Source of the DNA: Gemmatimonadota bacterium
Lineage (GTDB): Bacteria > Gemmatimonadota > Gemmatimonadetes > Palauibacterales > Palauibacteraceae
Assembly (NCBI GenBank): GCA_022826685.1
Contig: JAJDUL010000009.1
Location: 1 to 64,000 of the forward strand
Direction: 5' to 3'
Length of the DNA stretch: 64,000 nt
Made by a program: the position numbers and the translations under genes. Positions 47,924 to 56,047 of the stretch are shown here, one piece after another (the first letter of the stretch is position 1; every line of letters begins with the position of its first letter). The notes below the pieces were generated by a model. The model had not been told where the DNA came from, made no database searches, and was given only the letters and a program-made list of their open reading frames with translations.

Positions 47924-49906
47924 TCAGCGCGAGTTCGGCCGGCCGCTGCCGGATCGCTTCTCCTCCTGATCCGTCGCGGCGGGCGCCCACGGGTCGTCGA
48001 TGCCGGCGCCGGGGCACGAATCGCCCGTGTCCAGGAAGTGCGTGTGGAGGCACTCGAGCGTCGCGCCGAGACTCGTCAGCAGGTCGACCGTCTCCGGGAA
48101 CGGGACGCGGGTGAAGAACCCGGCCCGCCCGCCGCGCGCCATGTCCGCCGTGGACTGCCCGAGGCGGGTGATCGCGGTGACGTCCCCGCCCTGCGACACG
48201 AGGTATTCGATGAGTTCGTTGTCGCCGCGCGACGCGGCGTAGTGCATCGGCGTGTAGAGCCACGAGTCGCGCTGGTCGACGTCCGCCCCGAGTTCCTCGA
48301 TCAGGTACTTCACGGCGGGGATGAACTGGTCGGGCCGGTTGCGGACGCTGAACGCGCCCAGGCCGAGATAACCTCCGCCCGCGGCGGCGTGGATCGGCCA
48401 GGCGTTGGGCGCGCCCTCCGGGATCCAGGGCAGCGCGGAGTCCTCCTGCTGACGGCCGTCCTGCTGACGGCGCTCCCGCATTCCGACCTCGGGCCAGCGC
48501 GTGGGGATGTGCGGATCCGCGCCGTGCGCGACGAGCAGCTTCATCGCCTCGAGATCCTGGGCGAAGGCCGCCCGCCAGAACGGCGTCGCCCCCGTGAGGT
48601 CGATCCCCATCTTCGTGAGGCCGTATTCCCAGTACCACAGGTGCGTGTTGAGACGCGGGTTGGGGTCGGCCCCGGCCTCGAGCAGCGCGCGGAGCACCTC
48701 CATGTGCCCGGCGTCCTGCAGGTCCTGCGCGCGCGGCTGCGGGTAGTTGGACTTCGGGGCCCACTGGGTCTGGAGGACGGCGAAGAGGGGCGTGGCCCCG
48801 TCCGTCGAGGCGGCGAGGTCGGGATCGGCCCCGCGCGCGATGAGGGCGAGCGCCAGGTCGAACTGGCCGTTGAGCGCCGCCATGAGGAGCGGGCTCGTAG
48901 CGTCCGCGCTCACCTGGTCGATGTCCGCGCCGCCGTCGAGGAGGGCCGTGGCCGCTTCGATGTGGCCCTCGCGGGCCGCGTGCAGCAGCGCGGTCATGCC
49001 GCCGGTCCGGCCCACGAGCACCTCGCGGTACGGCGGACGGATGAGGTCGGGGCCGCCCGGATAGTCGGGTCCCAGGCGGCCGAGCGAGTGTGCGCTGACC
49101 TCGCCGACATCGAAGCCGGAGCGGAGGAACTCGCGCTGGGCGCGGATGGCCGCCTGCACGCGGGCCGGGCCGGGCTCGCCCGGCCACTCGGCTTCGGGGT
49201 CCACCTCGGGCCCGTACGGTCCGAGCGTCTCCGGGGGCGCCCCGATCATGTCCCGCATGCGGCGGTTGGCCTCACGGTCCAGCGCCAGACTGGGCAGGAC
49301 GTCGACCACGGCGGTCGCGATGCCGGGGTCGGCGCCGGCGTCGAGCAGCGCGGCCGCCGCGGCCGGCCGGTTCGCGGCGGCGGCGAACATCAGCGGGGTC
49401 TGCCCCGCCGACCCCTCCCGGGCGTTCGGATCCGCGCCGTGGTCGAGCAGCGCGGCCACGGCCGGGCGGCCGTCCACGGCGGCGGCGGCGAGGTGCAGCG
49501 CGGTCACGCCGCTGTTCGTCGTCGCGGCGTCCGCGTCGGCCCCGGCTTCGAGCAGGAGCGCGACGACGGGCCCATGCCCTCCGCGGGCCGCCAGGTGCAG
49601 CGGCGCATAGCGGCCGATCCGCGTCCCGGCGTCCACAGCCGCGTCCGCACCGATCAGCGCCCCGACCACGTCCGCGTGGCCGCGCTCGGCGGCGAAGTGC
49701 AGCGCGGTCATCCCGTCGCCCCGCGCCGCATTCACGTCCGCGCCGTCCTTCACGAGCGCGCGCACGACCTCGGCCGCCCCGCCGCGCGCCGCTTCGAGCA
49801 GCCGGTCGTTCGAGGAGGACGCTCCCTCCTGCGCGGCCGAGCCCGCCGGGAGGAGGGCCGACAGCAGGAGCGCGACCGCGAAGGGCCGCCTCATCCCGTT
49901 CCTCAT
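47924..49906 (-). CDS. exported ankyrin-repeat protein
   Basis: Start at ATG 49906, overlapping the DUF1552 stop (ATGA); a second ATG at 49894 has AGGA upstream and may be used. About 660 residues. A signal peptide (VALLLSALLPAGSAAQ) precedes about ten ankyrin units, such as DGMTALHFAAERGHADVVGAL, YAPLHLAARGGHGPVVALLL and LYTPMHYAASRGDNELIEYL. Long insertions separate some units. Export of ankyrin repeats outside the cytoplasm fits a binding role, and such proteins are often noted in symbionts. Partner unknown; it lies between DUF1552 and NHL genes. Confidence 0.9.
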   Translation of the reverse strand: MRNGMRRPFAVALLLSALLPAGSAAQEGASSSNDRLLEAARGGAAEVVRALVKDGADVNAARGDGMTALHFAAERGHADVVGALIGADAAVDAGTRIGRYAPLHLAARGGHGPVVALLLEAGADADAATTNSGVTALHLAAAAVDGRPAVAALLDHGADPNAREGSAGQTPLMFAAAANRPAAAAALLDAGADPGIATAVVDVLPSLALDREANRRMRDMIGAPPETLGPYGPEVDPEAEWPGEPGPARVQAAIRAQREFLRSGFDVGEVSAHSLGRLGPDYPGGPDLIRPPYREVLVGRTGGMTALLHAAREGHIEAATALLDGGADIDQVSADATSPLLMAALNGQFDLALALIARGADPDLAASTDGATPLFAVLQTQWAPKSNYPQPRAQDLQDAGHMEVLRALLEAGADPNPRLNTHLWYWEYGLTKMGIDLTGATPFWRAAFAQDLEAMKLLVAHGADPHIPTRWPEVGMRERRQQDGRQQEDSALPWIPEGAPNAWPIHAAAGGGYLGLGAFSVRNRPDQFIPAVKYLIEELGADVDQRDSWLYTPMHYAASRGDNELIEYLVSQGGDVTAITRLGQSTADMARGGRAGFFTRVPFPETVDLLTSLGATLECLHTHFLDTGDSCPGAGIDDPWAPAATDQEEKRSGSGRPNSR

Positions 49907-51327
49907 CTCGCGCCGCTCCCCGAGGCCGCCCCGCCCGTGAATTCGAGCGGGAAGATCCCGTCGCTGTCGCCGAAGGTGGCCATCTCCGGGTGTCCGATCT
50001 TTCGCATGAGGCTCACGAACGCGTTCGCCATCGGGGTCCCGTCCGGGGCCCGCAGATGGACCCCGCCCTCGAGCGCCCCGTTCGCCCCTCCCATGAGCAG
50101 CAGCGGCGCCCGCCGGTGGTTGTGGAGGTTCCCGTCCGCCATCGGCGACCCCCACACGATCGCCGTCTTGTCCAGCAGCGACGCGTCGCCCTCCACCGTG
50201 TCCCTCATCTTCTCCAGGAAGTACGCGACCTGCCCGAGCCGGTACGTGTTGATCTTGTTGAAGTCCATGATGTCCTCGGGGACGTTCCCGTGGTGCGAGG
50301 CCCCGTGGACGGACTTCGTCGTCCCGCTCTCCGGGAAGGTCCGGTTGGACTGGTCGAAGCCGGTCTTGAAGGTGATGATGCGCGTGAGGTCGGTCTGCAG
50401 CGCGAGCAGTTGCAGGTCGAACATCAGCTGCATGTGCTCCTCGAAGGAGTCCGGGACCCCGGAGGGCGCCTCCGGCATCTCCCGTTCCTCCCCGCTCGAG
50501 TTTCGCGCCTCGACGAGCTGGATCCGGCGCTCGATCTCGCGGATGTGCTCGACGTATTGATCCAGCGCGATCCGGTCCGCCGCGCCCAGCGTCCTCCTGA
50601 GGCGGGCGACCTCGGTCGCGATCCAGTCGATCATGCTGCGGTCCGTGCGGCGCCGCGCCGCCCGGTCCTCGGCCGAGTCCCCGGCCCCGAACAGGCGTTC
50701 GAACACGACGCGCGGCTCCCGGATCGCCGGCAGCGGCTGGTTCGGCGACGCCCACGCGAGCGATGTCGTGTACGCGCAGTGGTAGTTGTACGCGCAGCCG
50801 CCGCCGCGATCGATGCCCTCGATGCAGAGTTCGAGCGAGGGGAGCACCGTCTCCCGCCCGAAGCGCTGCGCGTGCAACTGGTCGAGTGAGGTGCCGAGGA
50901 AGATGTCCGAGCCCTGCGTCTGCTTCGGATGCGCCTGGGTGAGGAACACGGCCGTCGACCGGTCGTGGTCGCCGCCGATCTCCTCCGCCCGGAACGCTTC
51001 CGCCGAGCGGCAGTCCGTGTTGCTCACGATCGTCGTGTACTTGCGGAACGCCTCCAGCGGCTTGAGTTGGCTGTCCGCCACGAGTTCGAAGTCGCGGCCC
51101 GTCGCCGCGGGCGCGAACAGGTGACGGTCGTCGCCCCAGTCGCTCGAACCCGCCACCCCCATCGACTCCTCGATGCAGACGAGGCGCGTGAACTCCGCCG
51201 CCTTCATAGGGTCGGCCCAGAGTCGGCCGGCGGGGACCATCGCGTCGAGGAGGGGCAGCGCGACGCTGGCGCCGGCCCCCCGGAGGAAGGTGCGGCGCGA
51301 GAGGTGTGTACCGGTGATGAAGTTCAT
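49903..51327 (-). CDS. DUF1552 family protein with a Tat signal
   Basis: The 474-residue protein starts MNFITGTHLSRRTFLRGAG, a clear Tat signal with the twin Arg, so the protein is exported folded. It has the DUF1552 pattern: GRDFELVADSQLKPLEAFRKYTTIVSNTD, QRFGRETVLPSLELCIEG and MRDTVEGDASLLDKTAIVWGSPMADGN. Function is unknown. DUF1552 proteins are nearly always paired with DUF1592-type cytochromes, as here (ATGA overlap on both sides). Confidence 0.93.
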   Translation of the reverse strand: MNFITGTHLSRRTFLRGAGASVALPLLDAMVPAGRLWADPMKAAEFTRLVCIEESMGVAGSSDWGDDRHLFAPAATGRDFELVADSQLKPLEAFRKYTTIVSNTDCRSAEAFRAEEIGGDHDRSTAVFLTQAHPKQTQGSDIFLGTSLDQLHAQRFGRETVLPSLELCIEGIDRGGGCAYNYHCAYTTSLAWASPNQPLPAIREPRVVFERLFGAGDSAEDRAARRRTDRSMIDWIATEVARLRRTLGAADRIALDQYVEHIREIERRIQLVEARNSSGEEREMPEAPSGVPDSFEEHMQLMFDLQLLALQTDLTRIITFKTGFDQSNRTFPESGTTKSVHGASHHGNVPEDIMDFNKINTYRLGQVAYFLEKMRDTVEGDASLLDKTAIVWGSPMADGNLHNHRRAPLLLMGGANGALEGGVHLRAPDGTPMANAFVSLMRKIGHPEMATFGDSDGIFPLEFTGGAASGSGAR

Positions 51328-53825
51328 GAGCCTGCTCCACTTCTCGTGCGGTCTTCCGCCGCCTCTTCTTCGTCCACGGCGGGCGCGGGACGCGCCATCC
51401 GGAAGGGGTCGCTGTTCACGACGCCGAGGATGAACGAGGACAAGCGGTAGTTGTTGGCTTCCGCCTCGCGTGCGATGGCCCGGATCCCGGGCTGGTCGTA
51501 GTACTCCGCGCGTCGCCCGGTGGCGTACGCGAGCAGGTGCGCGGTGAAGTTCCGGACGAGCGGGATCGGCCGCTTCATGAGGACGTGGACGAGTTCCGCC
51601 GGCGTGCTCACGTCGGTCCCGTCGTAGAAGGTCCCGCGCGTGTCGAGCGCGACGCCGTTCTCGCGAACCCGCACCCGTCCCGTCACGTCGTAGTTGTCGA
51701 GCGCGAGCCCGATCGGGTCCATGAACCGGTGGCAGGCGCGACACGTCGGGCTGGCCGCGTGCATCTCGAGCCGCTCCCGCGTCGTCAGCAGCCGCCCCGA
51801 CCGGGCGGATTCCGTCTCGTCGAAGGCGGGGATGTCGGGCGGCGGGGGCGGAGGCGGCGTGCCCATGAGCACCTCCATCACCCACTTCCCGCGCAGCACC
51901 GGCGACGTGCGCGCGGACATCGACGTGAGGAGCAGCACGCTCCCGTGCCCCAGCACCCCGCGCCGGCTGTGGTCCGGATAGGTCACCCGCCGGAATTCGG
52001 GTCCCGAAACCCCCGGGATCCCGTAGTGGCCGGCGAGGCGCTCGTTCAGGAAGGTGTAGTCCGCCGTGAACAACTCGAGCAGGCTCCGGTCCTCCCGGAC
52101 GAGGTGATCGAAGAAGAGCTGCGTCTCCCGGACCAGGTCCTCGCGAAGCTGGCCGGTGAAGTCCGGGTAGAGGTAGGGCTCGGGCTGGTTGTCCTCCGCG
52201 TCCTGGAGCCGCAGCCACTGCGAGGCGAAGCGCGTGGAGAGCGCCTCCGCGCGCGGGTCCGCCAGCATCCGGCGCACCTGCGCTTCGAGGACCGCCGGAT
52301 CCGAGAGCCGTCGCTCCGCGGCCAGCGTCAGCAGTTCGTCGTCCGGGCTCGCGGCCCAGAGGAAGAAGGAGAGGCGCGAGGCGAGGTCCACGTCCGCGAT
52401 CCGGTAGCTCTCGCCGGGCGCGATCTCGGAGGGCGCCTGCTCGAGACGGAAGATGAAGGAGGGGTTGGCGAGGATCGCCTGGAGCGCGGTCCGGACCCCG
52501 ATCTCGAAGCCGTCCTCTGACGCGGCGTCATCGTAGAAGGCCATGGGCCCCGCGAGATCGTCCTCCGTCACCGGCCGCCGGTACGCCGCTCGCGCGAGCC
52601 GGGTCACGATCGCCTCCGCGCAGGCCCGGGCCTCCACCGGCGCGACCGGGGCCTCCGCCTCGGCGGCCTCCGTCGGCCCATCCTGATCGGGATGGCAGTG
52701 GAAGATCTTCCGTCGACTCGCCGTCTCGGAGAGTCCGGAACTGCGGCGGGGACCCGTGATCATCAAGTCGCTCAGGTGGGGGAGCGCGGTGATCCCGTAG
52801 TTCGCCCACGCCTGGGAGTCCTCGCCTCCGACGAAGGACCAGCCCGGCGTCTTCAGGCGGTCCTCGTACGGTCCCTCGATCGTGCGCACGAACGCGGCCG
52901 CGACCTGGCGCTGGCCCGCCTTCACGAGGATGGGTTCCGTGCGGATCGGCACCGTCGAGCGTCCGCCGTGCTCGAGACCGAGGAGGGCGACCCCTTCCCC
53001 GTCGATCGAGATGTCGACGTCCTGGAAGCCGGTCCCCTGCCCGAAGAGCGTCTCGACCGAGACCACGTACTCTCCGTCCACCGGGAAGTCGTGGGTCACG
53101 ACCATCCCGCCGCGCGTCCCGTACGGCGTGCCCTCGATGTGATCCCAGGCGTGCTGCGAGACGTCGATCGGGTTCGTGTACTTGGCGGTCTTCGAGAGGG
53201 CGGCCGGGTTGCCGACCGCGATCCGGCTCACCTCCGTGGCGGCCCTCAGGTAGGCCTCGAGGAGCGTGGTCGACAGGCCCTGCGCATCCGACATGTTGTC
53301 GAAGGCGCCGAGGTAGGTGTCCGCCGGAAGCCAGCGGCCGGCGTCGATCTCGAGGTCGAGGAGGTCGCGGATCACGCGCTCGTATTCGGCACGGTTCAGC
53401 CGCTGGAAGCGCCGGGAGCCGGGGTTCCGGTCGCGGGCGGCCTCGCGGTCCACCACGGTCTCGAGCGTCTCGACGAGGGTGAGGAGCGTGTCCGGCGAGG
53501 GCCGGCGCTGGCCGGGCGGCGGCATCATCCCCGCACGAAGCTTCCGGATCATCTTCTCCGCCGTGGGGGCCCGGTCGTGCGCCGCCTCCACGTCGAACGT
53601 CTCCAGCGTGAGGTTCCCGCGCAGGAGGCGCTCGTTGTGACAGCGGACGCAGTAGCGCTGGACGACCGCCGTCAGATCCGCCGTATCCGCGAGGGCCGCC
53701 ACGTCAGCCGACGCAGCGGGCGTCTGCTCAGGGAGGAGGGCGCCGCCGGGCGCACCGCTCCCCGGCGGCCCGCCGACCACGGCGAACCAGAACCACAGGA
53801 TGGCGCCCGCGCCAAGTGTTTTCAT
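51324..53825 (-). CDS. DUF1592/DUF1588/DUF1585 cytochrome-like protein
   Basis: An 833-residue exported protein with a signal peptide. CVRCHNE near residue 60 is a haem c site of the PSCyt type. The order DUF1587 (FQRLNRAEYERVIRDLLDLEI), carbohydrate-binding-like domain, DUF1595, DUF1592, DUF1588 (GVLGHGSVLLLTSMSARTSPVLRGKW) and DUF1585 (IREIAREAE-like end) matches the family. A second CxxCH (CRACHRF) lies in DUF1588. These proteins are common in Planctomycetes and relatives and are thought to be periplasmic redox enzymes. First gene of the seven-gene run. Confidence 0.93.
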   Translation of the reverse strand: MKTLGAGAILWFWFAVVGGPPGSGAPGGALLPEQTPAASADVAALADTADLTAVVQRYCVRCHNERLLRGNLTLETFDVEAAHDRAPTAEKMIRKLRAGMMPPPGQRRPSPDTLLTLVETLETVVDREAARDRNPGSRRFQRLNRAEYERVIRDLLDLEIDAGRWLPADTYLGAFDNMSDAQGLSTTLLEAYLRAATEVSRIAVGNPAALSKTAKYTNPIDVSQHAWDHIEGTPYGTRGGMVVTHDFPVDGEYVVSVETLFGQGTGFQDVDISIDGEGVALLGLEHGGRSTVPIRTEPILVKAGQRQVAAAFVRTIEGPYEDRLKTPGWSFVGGEDSQAWANYGITALPHLSDLMITGPRRSSGLSETASRRKIFHCHPDQDGPTEAAEAEAPVAPVEARACAEAIVTRLARAAYRRPVTEDDLAGPMAFYDDAASEDGFEIGVRTALQAILANPSFIFRLEQAPSEIAPGESYRIADVDLASRLSFFLWAASPDDELLTLAAERRLSDPAVLEAQVRRMLADPRAEALSTRFASQWLRLQDAEDNQPEPYLYPDFTGQLREDLVRETQLFFDHLVREDRSLLELFTADYTFLNERLAGHYGIPGVSGPEFRRVTYPDHSRRGVLGHGSVLLLTSMSARTSPVLRGKWVMEVLMGTPPPPPPPDIPAFDETESARSGRLLTTRERLEMHAASPTCRACHRFMDPIGLALDNYDVTGRVRVRENGVALDTRGTFYDGTDVSTPAELVHVLMKRPIPLVRNFTAHLLAYATGRRAEYYDQPGIRAIAREAEANNYRLSSFILGVVNSDPFRMARPAPAVDEEEAAEDRTRSGAGS

Positions 53826-53929
53826 GCGCCGCCCTTTGAAGGACAGGGATGCGCGTGACCGCGCTTCAACCCGTCAACTTAAGAAAGAAGGCGCCCCGCC
53901 GGGAAGAGGTTCCGCGATTCCGGGACGGG

Positions 53930-54166
53930 TCAGCCGAGGTGTCGCGTACGCCCTTCCAGCGCCAGCTGGTAGTCGATACGCCGGCGCAGGTGCGTGTCGA
54001 AGCACCACTCGCACGTCGCACGCCAGCGACCTCGGCCGGGGATGCGGTCGTCTTCCGGGATCTCGGCGCCGTGGGGGCAGTCCGGCTCGTGGTGATGCAC
54101 GGGACTGAGCCGCGCGTGCCATGGCGGCATGCCGATGGTGGGCCTTTCGGCAGTCCGTTCGTCCAT
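53930..54166 (-). CDS. small His/Cys-rich protein, possible zinc binder
   Basis: From ATG 54166 the product is 78 residues. HHEPDCPHG and CEWCFDTHLRRR give Cys and His in a pattern that could hold one zinc ion. No signal peptide is present. The start overlaps the stop of the small gene upstream (TGATG), so the two form a unit. No family is recognised. The length, coupling and conserved-looking Cys/His favour a real gene. Confidence 0.6.
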   Translation of the reverse strand: MDERTAERPTIGMPPWHARLSPVHHHEPDCPHGAEIPEDDRIPGRGRWRATCEWCFDTHLRRRIDYQLALEGRTRHLG

Positions 54167-54348
54167 CAATCAACCCTCTCACCTGCAACCCGGTCGGCGA
54201 GTTCCGCCCGGATCGCATCGTGTTCCAGCTTATGGAAACGTGCGGAGGGCGGCAAAGATACCAACGCCGCCCCCAGGGTGGAGGCCGGGATCAACGGAGC
54301 ATCAAAAGCTACGACCGGCCGGGGCGAGACCGGCCCGGCGCCCTCCAC
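54166..54348 (-). CDS. 60-residue hypothetical protein
   Basis: A GTG at 54348 opens this frame, but the start could lie at a later TTG. The C-terminal half LPPSARFHKLEHDAIRAELADR is helical and charged. It ends in TGA overlapping the next ATG. No motif is recognised. The first codons overlap an LRR-metallopeptidase tail remnant, so the start is uncertain. Confidence 0.45.
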   Translation of the reverse strand: MEGAGPVSPRPVVAFDAPLIPASTLGAALVSLPPSARFHKLEHDAIRAELADRVAGERVD

Positions 54349-54384
54349 TGGTCCGCCGGAACGAGACCTCGGGAGACCTCGAAG
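54309..54384 (-). pseudogene. C-terminal tail remnant of an LRR metallopeptidase
   Basis: The minus strand reads FEVSRGLVPADQWRAPGRSR and then stops. This is the conserved tail of the LRR metallopeptidases (EVLVSRGLPSADHWRVPGRS at the end of the copy at 56048). DNA at 54323-54384 and 56085-56150 is alike over about 60 bases. Nothing else of the gene remains, so it is a deletion or recombination scar. Confidence 0.7.
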
Positions 54385-54396
54385 CCACAGATACTG

Positions 54397-55674
54397 TCAA
54401 CGTACCGAGAGGACCACCGCATGCTTCGTACCGAGCGGGTCGGTCTCGTAACCGTAGAATCGTCCATCCCGGGCATCGGTGAGGATGAACCCGACCGGGA
54501 CCTCCAGTCGATATCGGAACGACCCATCATACGAGTAGGCATCCCAGTACCGGGCTGAGGCAGCGAGCACATCCCAGCCCAAGTGGACGGGCAACTCCCT
54601 CATCTCGTCCGCAGTGAGCGGGCGAGCCACCCAAAGGGTCTCCGATGCAGGGTCGAACCTTGCATCCAAAAGGAGTGGATATCGGTCGTTGAATGGCGAC
54701 GGCTGCTCGGCGCGGCTGCCCAATGCCGCGCTCGCCAACTGCCTTGTCACGTCGGGCGGCACCTCTGCTGCGAGCCCCCCCAATCTCCGCTCCAGATTTC
54801 GCATCTGCCTCGCGGAACTCGGATCGCGCATAGCTTCCAAATAGATACGATCGTCTTCGGACAACTCCATGATGGCGTCTTCCCCGAAGGCGTATCGCTC
54901 GAGGATGTTCCCCGCCAAGTCCCGCACTCGGATGTCGCCCGCGTGACGGTCGAGGATGGCTACCGTACCCTGCCGAGTACCTTCCACAACGAGCGTTCGC
55001 GAGGCCCAACCCCGTCGATCCTCGTCCACGATCCACGAGAAGGCCGGCTCCATGGCCTCACCGGTCCACAGATTGAGGCTCATCGTACGCGGCTCGGAGC
55101 CGAAGCCCCAACTCATAACCGCGGCACCCAGCACCTCGTCACCGGGAGACAGCAAGGCCCACGGGACACCCTGAAGGACATCCAGCGGACTCGAGTCCAG
55201 CCAGGTACGGCTGGGAATGTCGATGATGTTCACGCGGCGATGACGAACATCCGGTACCCACAGCCTGTCGGCCACGGCCACCGCATGGAGGATGTCCCCG
55301 GAAAATTCGCCCGGTCCCTCTCCGGCCGACCCGACGCGACCCAGCCATTCACCACCGTCACTGAAAAACCCAACGCTGCTCGACATTCGGTCCACCACAG
55401 CGAAGCCGCCGGGCGTGGCCGCCACCCAAGTCGCGTCGATGACCCCGCGTTCGTCCAGTACATGCTCGTCCGAAGCCGTCGGAACGCGAGCCACCAGCAC
55501 TGCTCGCCGAACCTGACCGTCGACCGAGTGAACGGTGACCAACTTCGTCGGCGCAGTGACATCCGGTAGCCCCTGCTGCCGTCCCCGAACTTCTGCCGGA
55601 GACGACATTGCCACCACCATCAAGGGCAGGAGAATGAAGCAAGACCTTCCCGCCCGCGTGGCCGAGTTGCTCAC
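54397..55674 (-). CDS. exported six-bladed beta-propeller protein
   Basis: The start at GTG 55674 overlaps the previous stop (GTGA), giving 425 residues. A signal peptide (CFILLPLMVVAMSSPAEV) is present. The blades include GGFAVVDRMSSSVGFFSDGG, VADRLWVPDVRHRRVNII and GTVAILDRHAGDIRVRD, with GRVGSAGEGPGEF as the conserved propeller segment seen in 6-bladed, NHL-related exported proteins. It is coupled to a secreted Cys-rich peptide gene, an arrangement reminiscent of Bacteroidetes NVEALA peptide/propeller pairs; the likeness is by layout, not sequence. Confidence 0.8.
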   Translation of the reverse strand: MSNSATRAGRSCFILLPLMVVAMSSPAEVRGRQQGLPDVTAPTKLVTVHSVDGQVRRAVLVARVPTASDEHVLDERGVIDATWVAATPGGFAVVDRMSSSVGFFSDGGEWLGRVGSAGEGPGEFSGDILHAVAVADRLWVPDVRHRRVNIIDIPSRTWLDSSPLDVLQGVPWALLSPGDEVLGAAVMSWGFGSEPRTMSLNLWTGEAMEPAFSWIVDEDRRGWASRTLVVEGTRQGTVAILDRHAGDIRVRDLAGNILERYAFGEDAIMELSEDDRIYLEAMRDPSSARQMRNLERRLGGLAAEVPPDVTRQLASAALGSRAEQPSPFNDRYPLLLDARFDPASETLWVARPLTADEMRELPVHLGWDVLAASARYWDAYSYDGSFRYRLEVPVGFILTDARDGRFYGYETDPLGTKHAVVLSVR

Positions 55675-55955
55675 TCGACGCCGCACATCATCCCTGCAAC
55701 ATCCATGCAGATGTCGAAGATCACATCGCAGAACGACGAGCCGTCATTGTCCACGATCCAGTGATTGTACTGCCAGAGGCAGTCGGACCCGGCTTCTAGG
55801 TAGCACTCCCAGTCAGGATCCGACTCCAGCGCGCACAGGGATTCTGCACCGACCACCCCCGCCGTGTAGGCGTTCGGGACTGGCGTGAAGAGGAAGGTCG
55901 CTGCGAGGCAGGACGCGAAGACGAGCGCGACAAGCGGGTTCTTGTCGCGTTTCAT
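55671..55955 (-). CDS. secreted small Cys-rich peptide
   Basis: The 94-residue product starts MKRDKNPLVALVFASC. A signal peptide is cleaved near PNAYTAG. The mature peptide of about 63 residues has six Cys (LCAL, WECY, SDCLW, FCDV, DICM, MMCG), enough for three disulfides, and is acidic. No known family is recognised. Its stop overlaps the propeller start, so the two are made together. It may be a ligand or substrate of the propeller, or a processed signal. Confidence 0.7.
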   Translation of the reverse strand: MKRDKNPLVALVFASCLAATFLFTPVPNAYTAGVVGAESLCALESDPDWECYLEAGSDCLWQYNHWIVDNDGSSFCDVIFDICMDVAGMMCGVE

Positions 55956-56047
55956 GAAGAGACTCCGATGTTGAGGGCGGCGAACAGGCGACCAAAGCTC
56001 AGGTCGCAGCGCACGATGGGCCAAGATTCGATCCGCAGGCGCTGCCG

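Noticed and set aside
47747-50560. 937-codon plus-strand frame opposite the ankyrin and DUF1552 genes
   Set aside because: Antisense shadow; the minus-strand genes have signal peptides, repeats and stop-start overlaps.
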